From Symsagittifera roscoffensis (Eukaryota; Xenacoelomorpha; Acoela; Convolutidae), in contig NC_087071.1 of NCBI RefSeq assembly GCF_963678635.1, positions 23,942,013 to 24,006,012 on the forward strand: DNA of 64,000 bases. Reading direction: 5' to 3'. Shown here one piece after another: positions 22,055 through 31,596 of the stretch. Every line of letters begins with the position of its first letter. Positions within the stretch are counted from its first letter, which is position 1. A program made the translations under genes and the position numbers. The notes below the pieces were generated by a model that searched no databases, had not been told where the DNA came from, and was given only the letters and a program-made list of their open reading frames with translations.

Positions 22055-23191
22055 CAATTCAAAAATCCATCAAAAATTGCTACCCAACAGTCACAAAATC
22101 AGTCTTCACCGACATCATCCCAAGATAATCCAACACCACCTTCAACTACTCAAAATCCTCAAACATCTACACGAATTTCTTTTCAAGACAATCCATACAC
22201 TTTTGAAGAACGGCACGCTCGTTTATCTGAACCACTAGAACCAGTTCAACGACAAGCATCTCTAAGTGAACCAACATATAATCTTTACCCAACACTACCA
22301 CAAGAACTAAGTAGAATACGAAACCTTAGTCAAAACCAAAACACAACAGAAATCAATAGACAAATTATACATCCTCGACGAAATAGAAATTTTCAAACTC
22401 CCCGAGTTCATTTTGATATACCTCAATCCCCATCACAAACCACTCCAGAAAACACCACTGGTATCACACCAGAAACTCCTACACTTTTTTCACAACGTAG
22501 CACCTCAAGCTTACCATCAGATTACTTAGGTTCAACACCAACATCTGAACAAATACGTGAAAATCCTTTTAACCCCCCAAACCTAACATCACGACTGCCA
22601 TATTGGACTACACATTCATTTACACAAGGTGAACCAAATTTAGTCAATGACCCCATAGATATTTCTACGGATACAACAACATCCTCATCACTTCCAGAAA
22701 CATTATCACTACCATCAACACCATCAATAAGCCAGTTTTCACCATCACCCTTTAACTTAAATTTTCCAAATAATCTCGACGCCAGATATCGAGAACAATC
22801 ATCAATAAATATTCCTTTAAGATTAGATTGGAATACATTCACAGCACCTCCACCATTATTTGGACAGCATCAAGAAAGTAACCGCCTTCATAACTGGGCA
22901 CTTAATAGATTACAATATCGCCAAGATATTCACAACGATATCCGTGATCACAATATTCAAATACTCCAACAAAACAGTTTACAATTAAAGTTTGAAATCA
23001 CAGTTAAATTAAACAATATTACACAACATCCCTACCCATTAAATCCACCTAACATAACAGCTCAATCACTACCACCACCGTTTATAACTACTGAAGTAAT
23101 ATATAAATACGACAGATACACCAAAAACACAATTGGTTACATTACATTTTATAACCCATACTCAGGATTATCATACACATGTATATTCTAA
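22055..23191 (+). CDS. 378-codon ORF without any ATG
   Basis: After TAA at 22052-22054 this frame stays open for 378 codons to TAA at 23189-23191, yet I find no in-frame ATG. The N-terminal two thirds is rich in Ser, Thr, Pro and Gln; the C-terminal third looks folded (RLHNWALNRLQYRQDIHNDI, then LKFEITVKLN). It overlaps the start of the envelope ORF by 13 nt. Such a long open frame in AT-rich DNA is unlikely by chance and matches the G-poor codon use of its neighbours. It probably begins with a splice (an AG lies at 22089-22090, after CTACCCAAC) or a non-AUG codon. No homology recognised. Confidence 0.72.
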   Translation, partial: QFKNPSKIATQQSQNQSSPTSSQDNPTPPSTTQNPQTSTRISFQDNPYTFEERHARLSEPLEPVQRQASLSEPTYNLYPTLPQELSRIRNLSQNQNTTEINRQIIHPRRNRNFQTPRVHFDIPQSPSQTTPENTTGITPETPTLFSQRSTSSLPSDYLGSTPTSEQIRENPFNPPNLTSRLPYWTTHSFTQGEPNLVNDPIDISTDTTTSSSLPETLSLPSTPSISQFSPSPFNLNFPNNLDARYREQSSINIPLRLDWNTFTAPPPLFGQHQESNRLHNWALNRLQYRQDIHNDIRDHNIQILQQNSLQLKFEITVKLNNITQHPYPLNPPNITAQSLPPPFITTEVIYKYDRYTKNTIGYITFYNPYSGLSYTCIF

Positions 23192-25797
23192 AATTATTAA
23201 TTTTTCTTCAACTCCCTTTTCTAGTAACCTCAAATCAAAACATAAACCCTTCCCTTCGTACAGGACCACAAGATTTATTAGTAACACATTACGATTGTGA
23301 AGAAAATGAACAAAAAACACTACACAAATATGCAATAAATCAAGTATCACAATGTGAAACAGAACCACAAGCTATAGAAACCACAGATATAATAGCAACA
23401 CTCTATTCAAAAGCCCGAGCAACAACAGTTACAGGTTATAAATTCACAGCGACATTTTCCGAAAAGAAAGTACATTGTTCACAAGTCTCCAACGGCAACA
23501 AAAACCGACTTGACCATGAATCATTCTATCAAAGTAATATAGAACGTCTTTTACATCTCAATCCCGACGATTGTAAAAATGAATTACTTAGACTAAACAT
23601 CACACAAAATAAAAATTCCCAAAGAAAATTAGTTAATTTTCAAGTTTTTTCAGACTCTGTACACCAATCACAACTTGAAAGACACCAAGGACATATAAAA
23701 TTAGACGAAAAATACCCGTATAACGGCGCACACGGACGATTAACCTATGACCTACATGATAAACATTGGATACCACACATTGGTATAAATAACCCATCAA
23801 ACTGCAAAGCAGACACGAAAAATAAAGGATACCAAGAAATAATGTTTTTCGATTGGAAAATACAACTCGAAAAAATACAACTCACACGAGATTTATCTGA
23901 TAATACAATGATCTATCAAGGAATCCGACTACCTTGTAAAAATGATCAAGGATATTGCGACCCTACAACAAGAACACAAGCAACAATTGTTTGGTTCCCC
24001 GAAGATACATGTACAACATTTCAAGTAGCAAAAATACACGCTCGTATGATAAAATTTCACGAAAAATATTTCATACAATCAATTCCTTATGAACAAGTCC
24101 ATCCATCACGCAAACTAAGTTCCGATTTTAGAAACATAGACAATATAGAAAATAAATTGACACGATTTCAAATATATCAAGAAACAGAACTTGCATGTAA
24201 ATACAGGAATCCACTTCACAGAACACAATACTCTGAAATATTAGTTGAATACGAAAAAGGATTCGACATGACCACTGGAAAAGTAAAAATCGACCCACAT
24301 GCCACAGGTCATCCTCTAAACGAAGGAACATCCTATATACCAGTTAATTTTGAAAAAAGCAACGGACAACCTGGTGGACATCTAAAACCTTATGACACCA
24401 GAAGCACACGCTTACAAGAATTATCACTAATGAATACTACATATTTCGGTAATATCCACTATGATATTCATTTGGATATGAAACTAGACTATACAATTAG
24501 CCGCATTTTTCAAGAAATGTCACTCTCCGAATTAGAAACACTACACCAACTATGCGAATTAGAACGAACACAAATATTACAATCACTTGCACTAGCAGTA
24601 TTAAAAATACCCTACGCAGGATACTTATTATCAGGAAATAGATCAAATTTTTTAGACTACGAAGGAAACATCTTATGGTTTTATACTTGTACTAAAAAAG
24701 TATCACCACTATACGTTTTTGAAGATAAACGATGTTATAAAAGAATCCCTATCTTTTATAAGAATAAAGTACATTTCGTGGATACACTTTCACGAAGAAC
24801 CTATTTCTGGGATACCGCAGTCCCATGTGGATCAGAAAATAGCCACAATGTAGTACAACTAAACCCTGATGAAAATAAATATTATCTTCTCACTCCATAT
24901 CCCACATTAATGCAATCACTCAAAAAATTTTCACCAGAAAGCATTCGCGCTATCGCTCGAAACCCAAATATAGACTTACAATCAATAGGAATCTATTCAA
25001 AATCAGATATTCAACATCACATTAGAACACAACAATTCCAAGAATTATTAACACAAATGGACACTATACAAAGACAATCAATTGACCAAAACTTACGCAA
25101 ACTTGCAGAAACCGCAGGATTTGCCGATATCTACACGCAAGACTATAGCGGATATTTTAAAGACATTAAAGATTATATATATCTAAACGGTGAAAAATAC
25201 CGTCCCCAAGATATATCACCAATTAACATTTTTAGCTTTGTTACACTCAAAAATGAAATCCTTGATTTTCTAGGATGGCCCTACTACATCTTAGAAAAAT
25301 TGACTATTTTATACGCAATGTTTAACTTTATTGGATTTCTTTTCTCACTCTTAAAAGGAATCTACAACACATGTGCTATACACACACAAGTAAACAGACA
25401 AGCAAGCGTAGCACGCATACTCTTTGCAGGATTTTTTGGAATCTTTTCTACATCTATAAACAAAATTCTTTTAGACGCACAAATAAAAGAATATAACACA
25501 AAAATAACAACACGACAAAATACATACGACGAAGAACATAACAATGTAGACATAACGCCAACGGCACCACAATTACCACCCCTACCAAATAACCATCCAC
25601 TATCCCTAGTCCCACGAAATTTTCGAAATTTAGCCATCACACATAACCCAAATTTTCGACTCACCACATCACAAAGTCCCATTCAACATATAATGACACA
25701 CCAGCCACAAGATGATAATACTTATGAACAAATTATTGAACAACCCCATACCACCGCTTTTCAGTCTCAAAATAATCATTTTTTTAGCCCACGATGA
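23179..25797 (+). CDS. env: Envelope-like glycoprotein, chuvirus/mivirus type
   Basis: 872 codons. A hydrophobic signal peptide covers residues 1-18. A cysteine-rich ectodomain follows with an early DCEE...C pattern, several N-glycosylation sites and a conserved-looking block near residue 485 (SGNRSNF) followed by a W-x-Y-x-C and a CYKRIPIFY motif. I recognise this block order as that of chuvirus/mivirus glycoproteins, class III-type fusion proteins known to have been captured by LTR elements in arthropods. A membrane anchor lies at about 697-725, with a second hydrophobic stretch near 743-757, then a Pro/Gln-rich tail. It presumably mediates membrane attachment and fusion of enveloped particles. 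Its TGA overlaps the next ATG (ATGA at 25794). The frame is uninterrupted. The family assignment is from memory of motifs and was not searched. Confidence 0.8.
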   Translation: MYILKLLIFLQLPFLVTSNQNINPSLRTGPQDLLVTHYDCEENEQKTLHKYAINQVSQCETEPQAIETTDIIATLYSKARATTVTGYKFTATFSEKKVHCSQVSNGNKNRLDHESFYQSNIERLLHLNPDDCKNELLRLNITQNKNSQRKLVNFQVFSDSVHQSQLERHQGHIKLDEKYPYNGAHGRLTYDLHDKHWIPHIGINNPSNCKADTKNKGYQEIMFFDWKIQLEKIQLTRDLSDNTMIYQGIRLPCKNDQGYCDPTTRTQATIVWFPEDTCTTFQVAKIHARMIKFHEKYFIQSIPYEQVHPSRKLSSDFRNIDNIENKLTRFQIYQETELACKYRNPLHRTQYSEILVEYEKGFDMTTGKVKIDPHATGHPLNEGTSYIPVNFEKSNGQPGGHLKPYDTRSTRLQELSLMNTTYFGNIHYDIHLDMKLDYTISRIFQEMSLSELETLHQLCELERTQILQSLALAVLKIPYAGYLLSGNRSNFLDYEGNILWFYTCTKKVSPLYVFEDKRCYKRIPIFYKNKVHFVDTLSRRTYFWDTAVPCGSENSHNVVQLNPDENKYYLLTPYPTLMQSLKKFSPESIRAIARNPNIDLQSIGIYSKSDIQHHIRTQQFQELLTQMDTIQRQSIDQNLRKLAETAGFADIYTQDYSGYFKDIKDYIYLNGEKYRPQDISPINIFSFVTLKNEILDFLGWPYYILEKLTILYAMFNFIGFLFSLLKGIYNTCAIHTQVNRQASVARILFAGFFGIFSTSINKILLDAQIKEYNTKITTRQNTYDEEHNNVDITPTAPQLPPLPNNHPLSLVPRNFRNLAITHNPNFRLTTSQSPIQHIMTHQPQDDNTYEQIIEQPHTTAFQSQNNHFFSPR

Positions 25798-27593
25798 GCC
25801 GCCAACTTGGATCACTACACCGATCAAATTCCCACCCAACCAATCTTACCTCTACATTCCCAATAATACCACTTTTTGCTTTCCCGCCACCCGATTTTCC
25901 ATCTAGCAATGTAACATCAGGCATGAATTCCGACACTAATTCACACATCTCAGTTTTATATTCCATCTCACAGCTAAATAACCCGAATATTGAAACCCCC
26001 GATGAATTTGCCGACTCAGAACCATCCCCATCCAATAATTTTCATAAACCTTCTAATTTTTCTCAACCCCCTTTTCAACCCATATTATCCAATAACCCTG
26101 ACCCAATCACCCCCACACCCTCTTATGCTTCCCAAGTTACCCCAACCTATTCCTCATACCATTTTGACCGATCATCTCATTCTCCAGACACCCCCCGAAT
26201 CTCCTCAGAATTAGATAATTTTATTACCCTCCAACAACAACCCTACCACCTTAACACCCCGACCATAAACCAAATCTCCTCCACTACAAATTCATCCAAT
26301 CCCCCTACACCCTCTTCAAATTATACTGAATCATTAACACCATCATCCACATCCACTATATCTTCACTCAACACTAATAGAGCTTACCGCACTTTTAAAA
26401 GAAAATTCCCCAACCATCCTTTCCCAGCAAAACCAGGAACAGCCCGTGAATACATCAACCACCCCCAGCATACTAACACTAAAGAATTTTTAGCTATCAC
26501 TTTACCCTCGTTTCCACAATACACCTTAAACACCCCTCACGACACTAACGAAACACGCAACTTTGTAGATGAATACGTTTTAATGCCCACTCTCTCTTGG
26601 ACCTCATACTATCATTTCACTAACCCTCTTTGCTTACCTTTATCCAACACTTCCATCGATATAGAACGAAACAAAGACATGCTATATCGACTAACTACAC
26701 CACTAACCGCTAGACAGTTTACTTACGTTGGATATAAAAAATCACTAAAAATACACACTGCACCTAGAGCTAATGAATATACACTAGAATACTACGATCA
26801 CAACATCATTAGAGCTAACCAAGATCAATTCTTAGACGACGATCGCTTCGCTAATCCACAAATCACCGAGAAATTTTTCATCAAGACACCATATGTATTT
26901 ACACTAAACATCTTCGACCGAAAGTTTGATCACATTATTTCAGAAGCACTAACAAACACACAAGCATACGAAAGTTTTAAAGAACGCTTCCAAATCTTTT
27001 CACTAACCTTTCATTTCCTTGCACCACACGAAAGAGATTTGCACTGCTCACATGATATTATGTTGCGCACTAAACAAACACATACATACAGTTACTATCG
27101 TTTCATCCAAAATCACTTTGACCTCCACACACCCTCTAGACAACCACACCATCGTTTTCAATTCATCAATTCAAAATACACTTCACCGTATTTCCTAAAT
27201 TTCACATATTGTATTAAAGACACTAACCTCCATGGTATTCTTCGTAATTATGACCCCATAACCCAAATGTACATTTTCTGCCCCATCACCAAGACCTTCA
27301 ACGCCGAAGAATCCCGACCCTTCCTTATCCCGCACGAGTTTGTACAGCCTATAGAAATCCCAATTTTAGAATTCATCCACAACACGAAATTTAACCACAA
27401 ATTATATAACTTAATCCAAAACACACCTTATGAGTTTGCAGTAGGCACTGAAGAACTAACCACTATTAAGGCACTTCAATTGCTTTGGCCACTACTTCAA
27501 ACTAAAAATATCATCCGCATTCTAGCTAAACTACTAACAACTTCAGAACTAATTCACGACATCTTCCCCCACGGTTTTTTCCCCGACGACTAA
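25794..27593 (+). CDS. 599-codon orphan ORF downstream of env
   Basis: Not recognised. Residues 1-200 are low complexity, rich in Pro, Ser, Thr and Asn. Residues 200-599 look folded, with many aromatic and charged residues (YVGYKKSLKIHTAPRANEY, FSLTFHFLAPHERDLHCSHD, FINSKYTSPYFLNFTYCIKD). No signal peptide or membrane segment is seen. The ATG lies inside the envelope stop as ATGA, an arrangement used for termination-reinitiation in some RNA viruses; alternatively it is expressed from a spliced mRNA. It is more C-rich than the rest of the element. Its position resembles that of accessory genes in complex retroviruses, but no function can be assigned. Confidence 0.75.
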   Translation: MSRQLGSLHRSNSHPTNLTSTFPIIPLFAFPPPDFPSSNVTSGMNSDTNSHISVLYSISQLNNPNIETPDEFADSEPSPSNNFHKPSNFSQPPFQPILSNNPDPITPTPSYASQVTPTYSSYHFDRSSHSPDTPRISSELDNFITLQQQPYHLNTPTINQISSTTNSSNPPTPSSNYTESLTPSSTSTISSLNTNRAYRTFKRKFPNHPFPAKPGTAREYINHPQHTNTKEFLAITLPSFPQYTLNTPHDTNETRNFVDEYVLMPTLSWTSYYHFTNPLCLPLSNTSIDIERNKDMLYRLTTPLTARQFTYVGYKKSLKIHTAPRANEYTLEYYDHNIIRANQDQFLDDDRFANPQITEKFFIKTPYVFTLNIFDRKFDHIISEALTNTQAYESFKERFQIFSLTFHFLAPHERDLHCSHDIMLRTKQTHTYSYYRFIQNHFDLHTPSRQPHHRFQFINSKYTSPYFLNFTYCIKDTNLHGILRNYDPITQMYIFCPITKTFNAEESRPFLIPHEFVQPIEIPILEFIHNTKFNHKLYNLIQNTPYEFAVGTEELTTIKALQLLWPLLQTKNIIRILAKLLTTSELIHDIFPHGFFPDD

Positions 27594-29151
27594 CAGGTAA
27601 GTATGAATTAAATGATATCACTAACTAGTTAAAATATTAAAAACTCACCATTCTTTATTCATGTTTTCTTTAGATTTTTAGCCTTCATCCTAGACCATCT
27701 GAAAAATTCACAAAAGAAAAATAAAAAATAGCAAACTTCTTCAAAACTGTTTAAAACCCTATTAAACTTTTGCACCAACAATTAAATAAATATAATACCA
27801 ATGCAGTAAATTAATTTATAAATTTTCCCCCAACAGCAGTAAATCTAATTATGATGAAAATTTGTATCTTAAAATTCCCCCATAACTAGCAGTAAATTTC
27901 CAAATTCTATGCAGTAAATTAATAAAATGCGATTGCAGTACTAACCTTTTGATATTTTTATTCATTTGCACAGAAATTCTATCCACACTCGCACAGCTCG
28001 CCCACGAAGAATTGTTTAAAATAATGAATTTCAGTTTCAAGTTTTCACACTCAATAACTCTAACACACGATAACAAGTTTCAAACTTTCCTTTAACCCGG
28101 TTGGAAAGGAATCATATACTAAACAAAACTAACCAACGCAGCTTACTAAATACCACAAATCATAGAATAACAGCATGACTAAGAAAAGGAAACCAACGGT
28201 ACCCAAACCGGATTAACCCAGTTTAAAACTGGATAATTTATTCTTTTGAAGACTATTATAAAGTCTTAGAAAGAAATAATAAAACACAAAAAAGTCGAAA
28301 GACAAACCCATACCACAAACAATTTGATTTTTGAAAAAAGGACATAACCAACAAGACATAAGTAAAACCACAACAAACCCAACATAAAACGTTGTCACAT
28401 AACAGGACCCCTCACAAACACCGCATGAAATCATACTCCCACTCCTGGCCTAACCCACCAGGAAAGGACGTCCTGAGCATGCTCTATAGCCGGCCTAACC
28501 CACCGCGCTACATCCACGCTTTGTGACCACACCTTTATTTTTAATAAGAGCTACTCAAGGGTGAGTAACTCTTCAAAATAACCGAACTAAAACAAAAAGC
28601 TTTTGTGAAAACAACTAACTAAAATCATGATTAAAAAATATTAAACTAATAAAAGTTTTATAAAATGTAAAATCACATGATGCAATATATAGATCAGAAT
28701 ACAACACCAAGGACGAACATCAAAAGACAAGACGACCTCACTACACTCGAGAGAGAATAACCAACTACAATCGATATGCCGCTCACAATCACAACTCAAA
28801 GGATTTAGAGTACGACTTGACTTCGCAGAAAAGGACTTCATTGAACTAGACCAATGACCACCTCGATGTTCAAGTATACGTACAGATCCGAGAAACCAGG
28901 CATCCCCTCCACGCACAATCTCCACGCCATTCCCAAGCTAGATCAGACACAAAAGAAGTTCTCCCCGAAGAACAGAAAAACCTGACATAGCCAACCATTC
29001 TGAAATCAGAATTGATTTTGTTGCAAAGACTCAGTCGTTGTCACAAGAAGAAGCGGAAGAAAATTATGATGTTCGCCAAATACCAACGTCCATCATCCAC
29101 CCTTGAATTACAGAAGAACTGTTCTAAAAAACTCTGTAAAACCCGGATGGG
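27594..29151 (+). other. 3' non-coding region of the retroelement
   Basis: 1.56 kb without a convincing ORF. A GCAGTAAA motif occurs at 27803, 27836, 27889 and 27911, with a partial copy (GCAGTACT) at 27935. GGCCTAACCCACC occurs twice (near 28447 and 28492). These spaced repeats look regulatory, for example protein or RNA-export sites, but nothing in the sequence shows their role. Confidence 0.55.
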
Positions 29152-29559
29152 TGGAACCTGATCTAAACTATATTTTATGATTGGATAAATTAAATGTTTT
29201 ACCAATGTAAAGTATTTAATATTAACCAATCATGATCCATCTAACTAACAACCCACTTATTTGTAAGTGCTGAAGTTACTTGTAATTTCAGCACCAGAGA
29301 GATTTGAATTTAACTTAGAAATTAGTTGGACTCTCCCGAGCACTTCAGCAACCGCAATAAACCAGTATACCCTAGATCTATTGAGCCTAGCAGAGACTAG
29401 TTAAACAACCTGAGACTAGATAGTATAAGAGTAAGATTAGGATCGGTATTAGACTAAGAAGTTGCACGAATCTATCCGGCCGAAAATAAGATAGCGTGAC
29501 GAGCAGACGGTGTACCCTATCCGAAATTACTCTATGAGTTACACCTCGGTCATAACTCA
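29152..29559 (+). repeat. 3' LTR
   Basis: 408 bp, apparently identical to the 5' LTR. AATAAA lies at 29356-29361 and could serve as the element's polyadenylation signal. The preceding bases (GGATGGG) are only a weak polypurine tract. Confidence 0.95.
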
Positions 29560-29594
29560 CTCCAGATAATATATATTGGTCATTTTGTCGAAAA

Positions 29595-30239
29595 ATGAGC
29601 AACTTTTACTGTTTATCTGGTTTTGTTACCGAAATTTATCATGAAAATTTTTATACTGCGATTGAGTATCAGATTGGATCCCGTTTCGATATGGCACCAA
29701 TTTTTCTCAAGCTTAGTACACTAAGACAACAAGCTCTGAAAAAATCTGAAGCAGTTTTCATGCCGATGTTTAAAAACCATAACTTTTACACGGTAAATGA
29801 AGGTTGTTGCGAGCGTCAATTTAATAGTTATTATTCGTATGGATTTCTGAGTTCTAACCTAACACCGGATCAATATGTAGAAAAATTAACCGATTATTCT
29901 GAAAAACACAAATCTCTCAATCTACTTTGGTCGTTCTATTCGGAAACATGCGATGTTAACATAATCACAAAACTTGGGTTCGGAACTGGCAAATTGAAAA
30001 GAACTCACCGTAAGAGCGGATTAAGAGAAGTTGCCTTTAATCGACCGTATCGACTGAAAATTGGAAGTGAATGGACGCCAGATATTCCGTACGAAAACCC
30101 TCAGAAGTTTTTGACTTTCAATTGGTTTAAAATAAATGTGGTTTGTCGAGATCAGCAGTGGATATGTCGAAGATATCAGAGAAAACAAAATGCTACTTCT
30201 TCAACAGCAAATGACAATAAGAAAGAAAAACAAATCTAA
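29595..30239 (+). CDS. Unknown 214-codon ORF beside the 3' LTR
   Basis: ATG in a fair context (GAAAAATGAGC), 214 codons, with AATAAA at 30263-30268, 24 nt after the stop. The protein is Tyr/Phe-rich in its first half and has a basic C-terminus (RRYQRKQ...KKEKQ). No family recognised. The frame is also open upstream to the 3' LTR boundary and, across the excised element, into 10654-10708, so the true gene may be longer and disrupted. Base composition is more balanced than that of the retroelement, so it is probably host DNA. Confidence 0.5.
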   Translation: MSNFYCLSGFVTEIYHENFYTAIEYQIGSRFDMAPIFLKLSTLRQQALKKSEAVFMPMFKNHNFYTVNEGCCERQFNSYYSYGFLSSNLTPDQYVEKLTDYSEKHKSLNLLWSFYSETCDVNIITKLGFGTGKLKRTHRKSGLREVAFNRPYRLKIGSEWTPDIPYENPQKFLTFNWFKINVVCRDQQWICRRYQRKQNATSSTANDNKKEKQI

Positions 30240-30508
30240 AGTTGTTCTGAAGTCCATAAAGAAATAAACGTTAGGGAACAGACTTTTTTTAAAGTAACCA
30301 GCTCGAGGCATAACTCGGAGGTGAACTGCTTCAGGTCAAACGTGAGCTCACTCAAACATGATGAGCGTAGTAGTCATGGCCATTTTGCAAGCGCTCACCT
30401 CGCAAATAGCAGCGCACGTGACATTTAAACCAGCAATAATTCATTGCTAGGCACCATCACTACCAATGCACCACAAGGTTACCTGCGCCACTTGACGCTG
30501 CTAAATTT

Positions 30509-30706
30509 GGCTCTCCCCCCCCCCCCCCCCCCCAACCTCAGACGAACTTCAATTTTTTAGTATAACGAGTGGTTTTACGAGGTTGATTATGAAGACCAAA
30601 TATGTTTGTCATGGCCTAATTAGTCTATATGTCAATTTTCATAACAATCGGACAATGTGGTCAACAAACTTACTTGAAAAAATTTGCAGGTTAAGGAAAA
30701 AGAGCC
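30509..30706. mobile_element. hAT-like MITE, copy 3 (198 bp, inverted)
   Basis: Starts GGCTCT followed by a long C run and ends GGAAAAAGAGCC. Exact 8-bp duplication CTAAATTT at 30501-30508 and 30707-30714. The interior matches the reverse complement of 1054-1257. The different target duplication makes it an independent insertion and fixes the family ends. Confidence 0.88.
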
Positions 30707-30784
30707 CTAAATTTATAATTGTTTTTGTCTATTGAAAAAGCAAAGTCAAAAAATATCTCATGAGTTCGGATAAAAAAGAGTTTT

Positions 30785-31440
30785 ACTAAATCAGTTTCAA
30801 ATCAACTTCTGTCAGTCTGCCGTAAAATTAAGTGTTAATTTAAGTGTTAGATATTAATTTCTAGGATGGCAGCCAAGAGGTGCGTGCAAAGTTGAGTACT
30901 CTCGGATGACAAATTTATTCTTCTAAGTTGCTGGGCTTACACCGATTTTGTAATTTTACGTGTGAGACTCAGTTTTATCAAAACGAGGAAACTTGTTTTG
31001 GTGAAAATGCAGGTGAAAGTTTATTTCATGAATTTGCCTCAGCAAAATTTTTAAATATTTAATCAGTTTCAAATCAATTTATGACAGTCATTAAAATTTT
31101 TGGTTTATGTTTAGAGATTTTATTTGTTAGGATGGCAGCCAAAAGATTCTTGCCAAATTAGGTCTTCGCAGACATCAAGTTTATTATACTAATTTGCTTG
31201 GCTTACATCGATTTCATCGGTTTCTTTCAGTTTTGTTTGTGGAATTTAGTCTAATTAATACGATGAGACTATTTGTGTTTAAAAGCCAAGTCAAAGCCAA
31301 CTAAAACTGATTTTGAATAAGTAGGACTTTCATGATTTTGCATTATTAAGACTTCTTTAATGTGTTGCAAATCAATTTTTGTCAGTCTGTCGTAAATTTT
31401 TCATTAATAAAGTCTGAGAAACGTTATTTCATCAACAACA
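30785..31440. repeat. Diverged tandem repeat, about three units
   Basis: The block TCAGTTTCAAATCAA..TGTCAG starts near 30791, 31062 and (as TGTGTTGCAAATCAATTTT) 31361. The first two units also share AGGATGGCAGCCAA and a GGCTTACA.CGATTT block. The period is about 270-300 bp. No coding capacity. Confidence 0.7.
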
Positions 31441-31596
31441 GATAGATGAAAAATGAAAAAAGTCCCACTAAAATTTTTTCTTAATTCCATAAACGGACAA
31501 CACAGTGTTAGTCAACAAACTTTCTCCTATTTAAATAGCTAGATACTTTTTTCAATTTTAATTGTGAGTTTCATTCGTTTCAATAAAACGAGACTA

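Larger units (their letters stand above)
10709..29559 (+). mobile_element. Complete 18.85-kb env-bearing Ty3/gypsy retroelement
   Basis: The element is bounded by two 408-bp LTRs that read as identical, and by the 4-bp duplication CTCC (10705-10708 and 29560-29563). Gene order on the plus strand: leader, small basic ORF (12368), gag-protease-RT (12810), RNase H-integrase (18292), two small hydrophobic ORFs (21634, 21861), an ORF lacking ATG (22055), envelope-like glycoprotein (23179), orphan ORF (25794), then a 1.56-kb non-coding 3' region. RT with YLDD before RNase H and integrase, a GPY/F-like module and a 4-bp target duplication place it in Ty3/gypsy (Metaviridae). It is far longer than the usual 5-10 kb. 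The plus strand is strikingly G-poor and A-rich. Identical LTRs imply a very recent insertion. Confidence 0.95.

Noticed and set aside
30791-31440. CRISPR-like spaced repeats
   Set aside because: The sequence is eukaryotic; unit length near 280 bp and whole-unit similarity show an ordinary tandem repeat.
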